A DNA stretch of 64,000 nucleotides from positions 863,632 to 927,631 of the forward strand of contig JAFDVZ010000002.1 in the NCBI GenBank assembly GCA_018268715.1, written 5' to 3'. The notes below the pieces were generated by a model. That model made no database searches. It saw nothing but the letters and a program-made list of their open reading frames with translations, and was not told the origin of the DNA. Origin of the DNA: Acidobacteriota bacterium (GTDB taxonomy: Bacteria; Acidobacteriota; Terriglobia; Bryobacterales; Bryobacteraceae). Numbering within the stretch: position 1 is the first letter of the stretch; each line of letters opens with the position of its first letter. A program made the position numbers and the translations under genes. This document shows, piece after piece, positions 17,071 through 25,692 of this stretch.

Positions 17071-18636
17071 ATGGAAGCTACCACGATGATCGGAGCGGAA
17101 TGTCTGCTGCGGACGCTGGTGGCTCACGGCGTCGATACCTGCTTCATGAACCCCGGAACGTCCGAGATGCAATTTGTTTCGGCGCTCGACAAGGCCCCGG
17201 GCATGCGCGGAGTGCTGTGTCTGTTTGAAGGCGTCTGTTCGGGCGCGGCCGACGGCTGGGCCCGCATGCGCCGATCTCCCGCCGCGACGCTGCTGCACCT
17301 GGGCCCCGGGCTCGGCAACGCGCTCGCCAACCTGCACAACGCCCGCAAGGCCTTCTCGCCGATCGTGAACATCGTCGGCGAGCACACCACCAAACACCTG
17401 GAGCACGACGCCCCCCTCAGCGCCGACATCGAAGCCTTCGCCCGCCCCGTTTCCGGCTGGGTCCACACCCTGCGCCGCCCCGCGGCCATGGCCGAGATGG
17501 CAGCCGAAGCCGTCCGCGCCGCCGCCGGACCTCCCGGCCAGGTGGCGACCCTCATCATTCCCGCCGACTACTCCTGGAGCGAAGCCGGCGAGCCCGCGCC
17601 CGTCTCCGCCCGCGCCCTCGCGCCCCGCGTCCCCGACCAGGCCATCCGCAACGCCGCCATCCTGATCGGCTCCGGCCAATCCGTTGGCCTGTTGATCGGA
17701 GGATCCGCCGTTCGTGGACCCGCCCTCGCCGCCGCCGGACGCCTGGCCGCCGCCACCGGCGTGAGGGTCCATCTCAGCCGCGACGCCGCCCGTCTCGAGC
17801 GCGGCGCCGGCATGTTCTCGCCGCCCCGCCTGGCCTACTTCCCGGAGCATGCCGAACCCCAACTCGCCGGCCTCCAGCATCTGATCCTGGTCGAAAGCAA
17901 ACCGCCGGTGTCGTTTTTCGGCTACCCGACCTCGCGCAGTTTCCTCGCCCCGACGGATTGCCAGGTGCACATCCTGGCCCCCATCGGCTCCGACGGAACG
18001 GCCGCTCTGGAAGCATTGGCGGCCGAATGCGGCGCCGCCCAGGTCGCCGTCCCGGTCCCCGCCCCGGCCGAAGCGCATCCGGTCGCCCCCGGCCAACTGA
18101 CCCTCGAAGCCATCGGCGCGGTCATCGCAACGCATCTGCCCCAAGGCGCCATCGTCTCCGACGAGATGGTCTCGTCAGCCGAGCCAATCAGCCGGGCCCT
18201 GCTCGCGGCCGCCCCGCACGACCATCTCCCGGTCACCGGCGGATCCATCGGACAAGGCCTGCCCGTGGCGCTGGGCGCGGCCATCGCCTGTCCGGATCGC
18301 AAGGTGGTGGCGCTCGAAGCGGACGGCAGCGGCATGTACACGTTGCAGGCCTTGTGGACGATGGCCCGCGAGAAGGCGGACGTCGTGACGGTGATTTTCG
18401 CCAACCGCCGCTACCGCATCCTGGATGTCGAAATGAAGCGCACGGGCGCGAACGGTTTCGGTCCGGCGGCGAACGCGATGCTGGACATCGGCAACCCGGA
18501 CCTCAACTGGGTCCAATTAGCGGAAGCCCAGGGCGTCGAAGCCAGCCGCGCCGAAACCGCCGAGGCGTTCGCGACTCAATTCGAATCCGCCATGCGCCAG
18601 AAAGGCCCGCGCCTGATCGAAGCGGCCATCGACTAA
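17071..18636 (+). CDS. Thiamine-pyrophosphate-dependent enzyme, acetolactate-synthase-like
   Basis: This 521-residue member of the TPP enzyme superfamily has the three-domain order of acetolactate synthase/benzoylformate decarboxylase relatives. The N-terminal Pyr domain has HGVDTCFMNPGTSEMQF and the cofactor-activating Glu in LFEGVCSGAADGWAR, the central domain spans about residues 175-300, and the C-terminal PP domain has EADGSGMYTLQALWTMAREK and FANRRYRIL for Mg-diphosphate. No regulatory (IlvN-type) subunit is adjacent and no pathway genes flank it, so the substrate is undefined; acetolactate synthase itself is only one option. The ATG at 17071 avoids a 19-residue extension of atypical composition. 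Confidence 0.85.
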   Translation: MEATTMIGAECLLRTLVAHGVDTCFMNPGTSEMQFVSALDKAPGMRGVLCLFEGVCSGAADGWARMRRSPAATLLHLGPGLGNALANLHNARKAFSPIVNIVGEHTTKHLEHDAPLSADIEAFARPVSGWVHTLRRPAAMAEMAAEAVRAAAGPPGQVATLIIPADYSWSEAGEPAPVSARALAPRVPDQAIRNAAILIGSGQSVGLLIGGSAVRGPALAAAGRLAAATGVRVHLSRDAARLERGAGMFSPPRLAYFPEHAEPQLAGLQHLILVESKPPVSFFGYPTSRSFLAPTDCQVHILAPIGSDGTAALEALAAECGAAQVAVPVPAPAEAHPVAPGQLTLEAIGAVIATHLPQGAIVSDEMVSSAEPISRALLAAAPHDHLPVTGGSIGQGLPVALGAAIACPDRKVVALEADGSGMYTLQALWTMAREKADVVTVIFANRRYRILDVEMKRTGANGFGPAANAMLDIGNPDLNWVQLAEAQGVEASRAETAEAFATQFESAMRQKGPRLIEAAID

Positions 18637-18913
18637 CCGGGGCCAACTCGAAGAGGACGTAACGCGAGCTTACTTGTCGGCCAGCCCAATCCAGACGCCG
18701 CCCGGCGAACGACAATCAGCGTGCTACGGCGGAAATCCAAGAGACGAAGTTGGCTCTGCGGAAGCCCGCCCTGGTGCTCCAAGTCGTCGAGTCCGGCCCT
18801 CCGGTGCTCCATCCAGGCCGGGACTCCTCGGACACAGCAGGGGGTGGTCGAGAGGCGTCGACCTTTCGGGCCAGTAATGCCGCGACACGGCTCCAACGCC
18901 TTAAGTCCGATAT
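18637..18913. other. 277-base non-coding or decayed stretch
   Basis: No convincing gene lies between the TPP enzyme and the HrgA-like gene. Short frames exist on both strands but lack a start signal or a recognisable product. The stretch adjoins a lower-GC gene and may be debris from its insertion. Confidence 0.4.
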
Positions 18914-19927
18914 CTACCCGACCGTCCTTTCGATCTTCTGTATCTGGTCGAAATCCGCAAAGCGGTATGGGCGGCGCTGTGCCAGACAATATGCCACCCA
19001 TTCGAAGAGTTGACGGAACCCTGGGCTCAATGAGCGCAAGTCGAGGATGTGCTCCCAATCGAGCGCCGACCGTTCTTTGCCGCTGCTGACGCGCTGCACC
19101 GTAATCTGCGGCGCAATGGCCTCGTCGAATTCCGAGTCCGTCATGGCTCGAATCTTAGACGCGGGCGGGAGAGACTCCAGAAACTCGGCGGAAAGTCCGT
19201 AAGAATCGACTGAAACATCATACGATGCGCCTAATCGCCGCAACTCATCGCTGAGTGTGCTATCGTCGATGCTTGTCGCGATCGCCAGAGTTGCTCCGTG
19301 AGCCCATTTCGAGTTGCTTACACACTGAAAGAAGCTCTCTCTGAAACTTGCCAAGGAGAGGTCTACCTTCAACTCAACGCTGCGCAACAAGAACGGCTGT
19401 TCTCCCAGACTCATCTTTACCTGAAGCAAATTCGGATCTAGCCGATACCCTTGATCGGTCATGTCGCCAACCCGCCAATTTAGCAGTACTACGTCAGGAA
19501 ACTTCCACCGATTCACCCCGGCTGCCCGCGAGCTGGCGCGAGTATGTTCGACATGCATGGGAAACACATTGGAGCGTTCGGCATGTCGCATGAAGATAAA
19601 CCGAAACTTCTCTTCCAGTTGCAGATCTCGTCCCTTTGACAACTCAACAGGCGTCGAAAGAAGAGTCGGCGCCGCTGAGTCGATTGTGGCTTGGCTCGTC
19701 AATTGTTCCCTCAGGTAATAGCCGTGACCGGTCGTGACCTTCGCAATGGAGGAAGTTGGATCCTGCGACATCACTGAAAAATGCTGACGTATTGAGTTCT
19801 CTGCGTACTCTCCCTCGAGTCGGCCCACTACCTTCTCAAACAACTTCGTGCCATTTATGGCACTTGCAGGATCAGGCGATAGCACTTCCGGGTACAGCCT
19901 GTTGAGTTGCTCCCAAAGGTTTGCCAT
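18914..19927 (-). CDS. HrgA-like (COG2958-type) PD-(D/E)XK nuclease-fold protein
   Basis: This 337-residue protein matches, in its central part, the HrgA/COG2958 family linked to restriction loci. The visible block runs from KFPDVVLLNWRVGD (acidic residue of the nuclease core) to RSVELKVDLSLASFRESFFQ (E-x-K with the following conserved helix) and then CVSNSKWAHGATLAIAT. That is the order expected of a PD-(D/E)XK restriction-endonuclease fold. No methyltransferase or other restriction gene is adjacent. Base composition is lower than in its neighbours: the 60 bases from 19201 are 50% G+C by hand count. An acquired, orphan, defence-related gene is likely, but nuclease activity is inference. Confidence 0.65.
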   Translation of the reverse strand: MANLWEQLNRLYPEVLSPDPASAINGTKLFEKVVGRLEGEYAENSIRQHFSVMSQDPTSSIAKVTTGHGYYLREQLTSQATIDSAAPTLLSTPVELSKGRDLQLEEKFRFIFMRHAERSNVFPMHVEHTRASSRAAGVNRWKFPDVVLLNWRVGDMTDQGYRLDPNLLQVKMSLGEQPFLLRSVELKVDLSLASFRESFFQCVSNSKWAHGATLAIATSIDDSTLSDELRRLGASYDVSVDSYGLSAEFLESLPPASKIRAMTDSEFDEAIAPQITVQRVSSGKERSALDWEHILDLRSLSPGFRQLFEWVAYCLAQRRPYRFADFDQIQKIERTVG

Positions 19928-20087
19928 AACAATGCCACTGTAACTTATACTGGGCTGCGGCGCGACCCCTGGGCTTACCAAAGAGCGGCGGTACAAACAC
20001 CTCCGATACTCGCAATCTCAGCGATATTCTTCCCCGCGACGCCACGCCGCGCTTGCATCACCCGCCAACCCCTGCCATCATCGCTCC

Positions 20088-20537
20088 ATGCAGACCGTCT
20101 ACGAAGCAGCCGGCGCCATCGACGGCCTGCGCCGTCTCGCCCGAGCCTGGCACGCCCGCGTCCTGGACGACGAAGTCGTATCCCACGCCTTCCGCCACGG
20201 CTTCCACCCCCAGCACGTCGACCGGCTCGCCGCCTACTGGGCCGAAGCGCTCGGCGGACCGCCCGCCTACACCGCCGCCTTCGGCGACGAAACCAGCCTC
20301 CTCCGCATCCACAGCGGCAATGGCGTCCACGAAGAAATGGACCAGCGAGCCATCGCCTGCTTCGACCAGGCCCTCTCCGACATCGGCCTCGCCGCCGGCA
20401 GCCCCTTGCGCCAGACGCTCCACGATTACTTCGCCTGGGCGACCACCACCGCCATGGCCCGCTACCCCCGTTCCGCCGCCGACGTCCCCGCCGGCCTCCG
20501 CATCCCGCAATGGTCCTGGAACGGCCCCCAGCCGTAG
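20088..20537 (+). CDS. Truncated haemoglobin-like globin (group 2 type)
   Basis: This 149-residue globin-like protein has the features of group-2 truncated haemoglobins: FRHGFHPQHVDRLAAYWAEALGG with helix-E/F residues, the TAAFGDETSLLRIHSGNG segment, and the proximal-histidine region around HEEMDQRAIACFD. The C-terminal helix (ALSDIGLAAGSPLRQTLHDY) is typical of actinobacterial and acidobacterial members sometimes named oxidoreductases. Possible roles are O2 or NO binding or NO dioxygenation. The gene stands alone, in the opposite direction to the HrgA-like gene. Confidence 0.75.
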   Translation: MQTVYEAAGAIDGLRRLARAWHARVLDDEVVSHAFRHGFHPQHVDRLAAYWAEALGGPPAYTAAFGDETSLLRIHSGNGVHEEMDQRAIACFDQALSDIGLAAGSPLRQTLHDYFAWATTTAMARYPRSAADVPAGLRIPQWSWNGPQP

Positions 20538-20587
20538 CCGCCGTAAACCTCGTTCACAGCCAACATCTCCTGCAAATTCAACAACCT

Positions 20588-20684
20588 GGCGCAAAACGCT
20601 TGCGCCCGGCATGCTATTCTGAAGGTGGGAGGAGAAACTCCTCCCCGACACCGAGCGCGGATCCGCCTGACAGCGGCCGCGCTC
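20588..20684 (+). promoter_or_regulatory. Structured leader: three consecutive perfect hairpins with an extended -10 box
   Basis: Three perfect stems follow each other. GGCGCAA/TTGCGCC at 20588-20606 has 7 bp and a 5-base loop, GGGAGGAG/CTCCTCCC at 20627-20645 has 8 bp and an AAA loop, and GAGCGCGG/CCGCGCTC at 20653-20684 has 8 bp. An extended -10-like TGCTATTCT lies at 20612-20620. Transcription from it would start at about the second hairpin, which would then be the 5' end of the mRNA. A normal GGGAG ribosome site follows at 20695-20699. Confidence 0.55.
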
Positions 20685-20706
20685 GATTCATTTTGGGAGA
20701 CCGAAA

Positions 20707-21279
20707 ATGCCGACCCAAGCCACGGCTCGCAACCATCCGGCGCTCGATCCGGCGCCGGATCCGCACCTGCGCTTCTACATGACGCGTGACGAGTTCATGC
20801 GCAACCTCCTGCCGGCCACGCAGGAAGAGAAGCTGTTAGCCACCCGCGCCGCCCGCGCCTGGATGCACCTGGAGGACATCGAAGCCCTGATCGACGCCGT
20901 CACCGAAGGCCGCGGCCTGTTCTCCCTCTACACCGACCACTACGACCGTTACAAGCAGTTGAACCGCGACCTCCACCAGGCCGACGCCATGTGGAGCCGC
21001 GCCATGAACGCCTTCCACCGCGCCCGCAAGCGCAATGGCGCCGCTGTGGGCCGCCCCTGCCGCCACGACGATATTGGCGTGCTCGTCCCCTCCCACCGTC
21101 CCGGCGTCCGCGAAGCCCTCGATCCTCAACCCGCGCCCGCCGCCGAAAGCCCCGCCCCACCGCAGCCCGCCGCGCCCAGGCCCCCCTCCGCCCCCACTCC
21201 CGAACGGCGTCATCCGCGCGAGGCTTCACCGTCAGTTAGTTACAATGAAAAAGCATCCCCTGAACAGAAAAGAGAGTGA
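20707..21279 (+). CDS. Uncharacterised protein with proline-rich tail
   Basis: I do not recognise a named family. The 190-residue product has a compact helical, charged N-terminal half (about residues 20-125: FYMTRDEFMRNLLPATQEEK, LEDIEALIDAVTEGRGLF, LYTDHYDRYKQLNRDLHQ) and a low-complexity Pro/Ala tail (about 135-180). No signal peptide or TM helix is seen. GGGAG seven bases before the ATG supports the start. Its stop TGA directly abuts the purA ATG, so purA could be translated by reinitiation. The unusual structured leader upstream suggests post-transcriptional control of this pair. Confidence 0.7.
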   Translation: MPTQATARNHPALDPAPDPHLRFYMTRDEFMRNLLPATQEEKLLATRAARAWMHLEDIEALIDAVTEGRGLFSLYTDHYDRYKQLNRDLHQADAMWSRAMNAFHRARKRNGAAVGRPCRHDDIGVLVPSHRPGVREALDPQPAPAAESPAPPQPAAPRPPSAPTPERRHPREASPSVSYNEKASPEQKRE

Positions 21280-22590
<1,311 letters not shown>

Positions 22591-22596
22591 GCGTTT

Positions 22597-22947
22597 ATGA
22601 AGATGCGGATCCAGGGCGATGCGATCCGTTTCCGGCTGAACCGCCGGGAAGTGGAGGCCTTCGCCGAAAGCGGCCGGGCGTCCGGGTCGCTCGCCTTTCC
22701 CGGCGGCGGCGCTCTGGTCTACACGCTCGAACGCAGCGCGGCGCCGGATGTCACGGCGCGCTTTGAAGGCGGCGCGATCCGCGTCGGCGTACCCGCGTCG
22801 GCGCTGACCGGGTGGGCCTCGACCGATCAGGTGGGCATTCACGTGCAGGTCGAAAGCCTGGAGGTCATCATCGAAAAGGACTTTCAGTGTCTGCATAAGG
22901 GCGAAGCGGGCAAGGACCCCGACGCCTACCCGAACCCGATGGCCTGA
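22597..22947 (+). CDS. Small conserved protein, DUF7009-like
   Basis: The 116-residue cytoplasmic protein starts MKMRIQGDAIRFRLNRREVEAFAE. It consists of alternating strands (SLAFPGGGALVYTLE, IRVGVPASALTGW) and an end region QVESLEVIIEKDFQCLHKGE, followed by a short tail DPDAYPNPMA. This plan resembles DUF7009 proteins, which have no known function. It begins seven bases after the purA stop and precedes the radical SAM gene by 18 bases, so an operon of three is likely. Confidence 0.7.
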   Translation: MKMRIQGDAIRFRLNRREVEAFAESGRASGSLAFPGGGALVYTLERSAAPDVTARFEGGAIRVGVPASALTGWASTDQVGIHVQVESLEVIIEKDFQCLHKGEAGKDPDAYPNPMA

Positions 22948-22965
22948 CCGGCGTCCGCCGCGGTT

Positions 22966-24090
22966 ATGCCCATCTCAGCCCAGAAGCTGGCCAACGTCCG
23001 GGCGTTTCATCGCGAGATCCGGTCTCCGCGTCACGACGGCGCCGCCGCGAATCTCCCACTCCTGGTGGCGATCGAGACCACCACGCGCTGCAACTTCCAC
23101 TGCGTCCATTGCGCCCGGGCCTACGCCGATCGCGACCCGGTGGACCTCGACCTGGACCTGTTCGAGACCCTGCTAGCGCCGATGCGGACCGCCATCGAAC
23201 TGTACCTGTTCGGCGACGGCGAGGTGCTGTTGGACACCCCGCGCCACCTGGCCATGATCGCCAGGGTGCACAAGGAGAATCCCGAATGCGAGTTAGGGTT
23301 CTCCACCAACGGCAGTCTCCTCACGCCGGAGGTGTACCGCCTGTACGCGGCGGCGGGTGTCGCCTACATCCAGGTCTCGGTCGACGCCGCGACGCCTGAG
23401 TTGTACGGGATCATGCGGCGCGGCGGCGATTTCGAGAGCCTGACGCGCAACCTGGAGGCGATCGCCGCCATCCGTCGCGGCGCCCGGTCGCGACAGCCGC
23501 GCCTCTATCTGGCCACCGTCATTTCCCGGCAGAACGCGCACGAGTTGCCGCTGCTTGCCGAGTTCGCCGCTCGCTACGGTTTCGTCTACTGGTTCATCAA
23601 TGCCGAGTACCCCAGCGTCCCCGGCCGCGAGCGTCTGCTGCTGACGGGGGAGGATCGCCGGCAGTTGGAGCTGTTCCGCGCGAACCTCGCCCGTGACCAC
23701 GGCCCTGACTTCAAGGCTCTGTTCGATCCGTCGATCAGCCTGAGTCCGACCGCCGCCGACTCCTGGCTCCAGGCCGCCTCGCCCGTCTACTGCACGGTCC
23801 CCTGGCAGAGGCTGGAGCTGAAGGCGAACGGCGACGTGAAGTTTTGTCCGTACTTTCACGAGCCCGTGTTCTCGATGAACGGCAGGTCGTTCGACGAGGT
23901 TTGGAACGGCGCGGAATTCCGGGCGCTCCGGCAGGCCTTCGCCTCCGGCGGAGACGTTCCCAAATACTGCGCCGCCTGCAAGTTAGGACTGCGCAAGCAG
24001 TACCTGCCGGGCTATCCGGGGCTGCCCGCCGACCATGGCCACTGGCTGCGCCGGCTGATCCCGGCCGTTATTTCATCTCGATGGCGATGA
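22966..24090 (+). CDS. Radical SAM protein with SPASM-type C-terminal domain
   Basis: This 374-residue protein begins its radical SAM barrel with the 4Fe-4S motif C-x3-C-x2-C (CNFHCVHC, near residue 43). SAM-binding features follow (ELYLFGDGEVLLD, GFSTNGSLLTPE, YIQVSVDAATPELYGIMR). The C-terminal third has SPASM-like cysteines (YCTVPWQRLELKANGDVKFC and YCAACKLGLRK), implying an auxiliary Fe-S cluster. SPASM enzymes usually modify peptides or proteins, but no precursor peptide gene is adjacent. The last 23 bases overlap the convergent alpha-fucosidase gene. The substrate is unknown. Confidence 0.85.
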   Translation: MPISAQKLANVRAFHREIRSPRHDGAAANLPLLVAIETTTRCNFHCVHCARAYADRDPVDLDLDLFETLLAPMRTAIELYLFGDGEVLLDTPRHLAMIARVHKENPECELGFSTNGSLLTPEVYRLYAAAGVAYIQVSVDAATPELYGIMRRGGDFESLTRNLEAIAAIRRGARSRQPRLYLATVISRQNAHELPLLAEFAARYGFVYWFINAEYPSVPGRERLLLTGEDRRQLELFRANLARDHGPDFKALFDPSISLSPTAADSWLQAASPVYCTVPWQRLELKANGDVKFCPYFHEPVFSMNGRSFDEVWNGAEFRALRQAFASGGDVPKYCAACKLGLRKQYLPGYPGLPADHGHWLRRLIPAVISSRWR

Positions 24091-25384
24091 CCGTCGCGTC
24101 CCGGTCGGGCGCCGCGGCCGGGACATCGATGGCGATATGCGCCGCCTTCTGCGTGACCTTGAGCGGCTTCCCGCCGGCCAGCAGACGGGCCGAGGCGACG
24201 CGCCCGCCGAGGCCGTCGAGTTCGATCGCGCCCTTTGGCCAGTCGAACACGTGCAGGTAGACCGTGCGGCCCTTCCGCGTGGTGCGCCCGAACGGGAGCC
24301 CCTGCAAGGGGCCGTAAGTGGTTCCATAGATCGCCTCGCCGTTCGCCTTCAGCCAGCGGCCGATGGCCAGCAGGCGCTGCTCGAACTCGGGCTGGATCTC
24401 GCCGTCGGGCGTCGGGCCGACGTTCAGCAGGAAGTTGCCGCCCTTGCTCGCCACGTCGATCAGGGTGCGGATCAACTGAGTCGACGACTTGTAGTTCAGG
24501 TCGTTCTTGTTATAAGCCCAGGTGTTGTTGATGGTCATGCAGGTTTCCCAAAGCCGGAAGTCCTCGGCCTTGGGAACGCCGGCTGCGGGGCCCTCCTCGG
24601 GCGCCGTCGTGCCGCCCAGCCGCGGCCCCGTGCGCGTGGGGATGATCTTGGGCGTGAACTGTTCGGGCGTATCGTAATCGCCCGCAAGCCCGATGCGGTT
24701 GTTGATCAGCGTGGCGGGCTGCAGCCGGTGGATCAGGTCGTGGAAGCGGCGGCCATTGTATTTCTGCTGCTCGCCGAGCCCGTCGAACCAAACAATGGCG
24801 ACATCGCCGTAGCGCGTCAATAACTCGGTGAGCTGTAGCTCCATGAAGTCGAGATAGAGCGGCCACTCCGGCCGCGCCGGCTCGCCGCGCCAGTTATCAG
24901 CCGATAACTTAGCCGTATCGCGATAACCCGGATGATTCATATCGGGTGGCGAGTAATAGAATCCCAGGGGCATACCCTCGGACTTGGCAGCGGCAGCCAG
25001 CGCCGCGACGATGTCTTTCTTATAAGGAGTGTTGGTTATCTTGTAATTCGTGTAGGCCGAGTCGAACATGGCGAAGCCGTCGTGATGCTTCGTGGTGAAC
25101 ACCATATATCGTTGGCCCGCGGCCTTGGCAAGTCGGACCAGGGCCGCCGCGTCGAACTTCTCCGGATTGAACCGCTGCGGCAGGGCTCGATAATCGGCCT
25201 CGGAGATGGCGTCTTTGGGCGACGGCCGCATGATAGGCCAGGAGGCTTCAACGCTCGCCAGCGAATAGGGGCCCCAGTGGATGAACATGCCGAACTTGGC
25301 CTCGCGATACCATGCCGTGCGGTCGTCAATCGGGGCGGCGTGTAGAGCGGTAGACATCAGCGCCAAAATAATGGCGGGTTTCAT
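24068..25384 (-). CDS. Alpha-L-fucosidase (GH29 family)
   Basis: From the ATG at 25384 this is a 438-residue secreted glycoside hydrolase (signal MKPAIILALMSTALHA). GH29 motifs are MFIHWGPYSLASVEASW, MVFTTKHHDGFAMFDS, LGFYYSPPDMNHP and VAIVWFDGLG, in which the Asp of WFDG is the expected catalytic nucleophile, plus GNFLLNVGPTPDGEI. A C-terminal beta-domain follows (about residue 340 on). The enzyme would release L-fucose from plant or microbial glycans in the periplasm. It converges on and overlaps the radical SAM gene by 23 bases. Confidence 0.9.
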   Translation of the reverse strand: MKPAIILALMSTALHAAPIDDRTAWYREAKFGMFIHWGPYSLASVEASWPIMRPSPKDAISEADYRALPQRFNPEKFDAAALVRLAKAAGQRYMVFTTKHHDGFAMFDSAYTNYKITNTPYKKDIVAALAAAAKSEGMPLGFYYSPPDMNHPGYRDTAKLSADNWRGEPARPEWPLYLDFMELQLTELLTRYGDVAIVWFDGLGEQQKYNGRRFHDLIHRLQPATLINNRIGLAGDYDTPEQFTPKIIPTRTGPRLGGTTAPEEGPAAGVPKAEDFRLWETCMTINNTWAYNKNDLNYKSSTQLIRTLIDVASKGGNFLLNVGPTPDGEIQPEFEQRLLAIGRWLKANGEAIYGTTYGPLQGLPFGRTTRKGRTVYLHVFDWPKGAIELDGLGGRVASARLLAGGKPLKVTQKAAHIAIDVPAAAPDRDATVIAIEMK

Positions 25385-25692
25385 CGGACCTCCGTGAAAT
25401 AGGGTGGCTAGCAGCATTCTATGCCTCGCCGGCGGCCCGCACAAACGGCCGTGAATGCAGGATCGGGAATATCCCATATCACCAGACGGGCAAGTCCGTT
25501 GCGGGAGGCGGTTGAGCAGCCAAGGAATATTCTGAGTCAACTAGCCTCGATTTGCCGCCTGATTTCGTTAAGTCATGACAAGTTGTCAATGCCGGGCGCC
25601 AACATGACCACTAAGTCACTGTCGAATCGTTGTAATTCAATGGTTTGACTGATGGCGCCAGAGTTGCTTATTAAGGGGCAGGAGTTATATTG
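25385..25692. other. 308-base divergent intergenic region
   Basis: This gap separates the divergent fucosidase and subtilase genes and is more AT-rich than its surroundings. It holds the candidate subtilase promoter described separately and a TGACAAGTTGTCA dyad (25576-25588) of unknown meaning. No small gene or RNA gene was recognised. Confidence 0.5.
25645..25673 (+). promoter_or_regulatory. Sigma-70-type promoter of the subtilase gene
   Basis: TTGACT and TTATTA are separated by exactly 17 bases, close to the -35/-10 consensus, and end 19 bases before the ATG. GGAG at 25681-25684 is the ribosome site, eight bases before the ATG at 25693. The short distance to the start leaves a very short leader. 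Confidence 0.5.

Noticed and set aside
17071..18636. Definite acetolactate synthase (ilvB)
   Set aside because: No regulatory subunit and no branched-chain operon. The family fold fits several TPP enzymes, so a narrower name is not supported.
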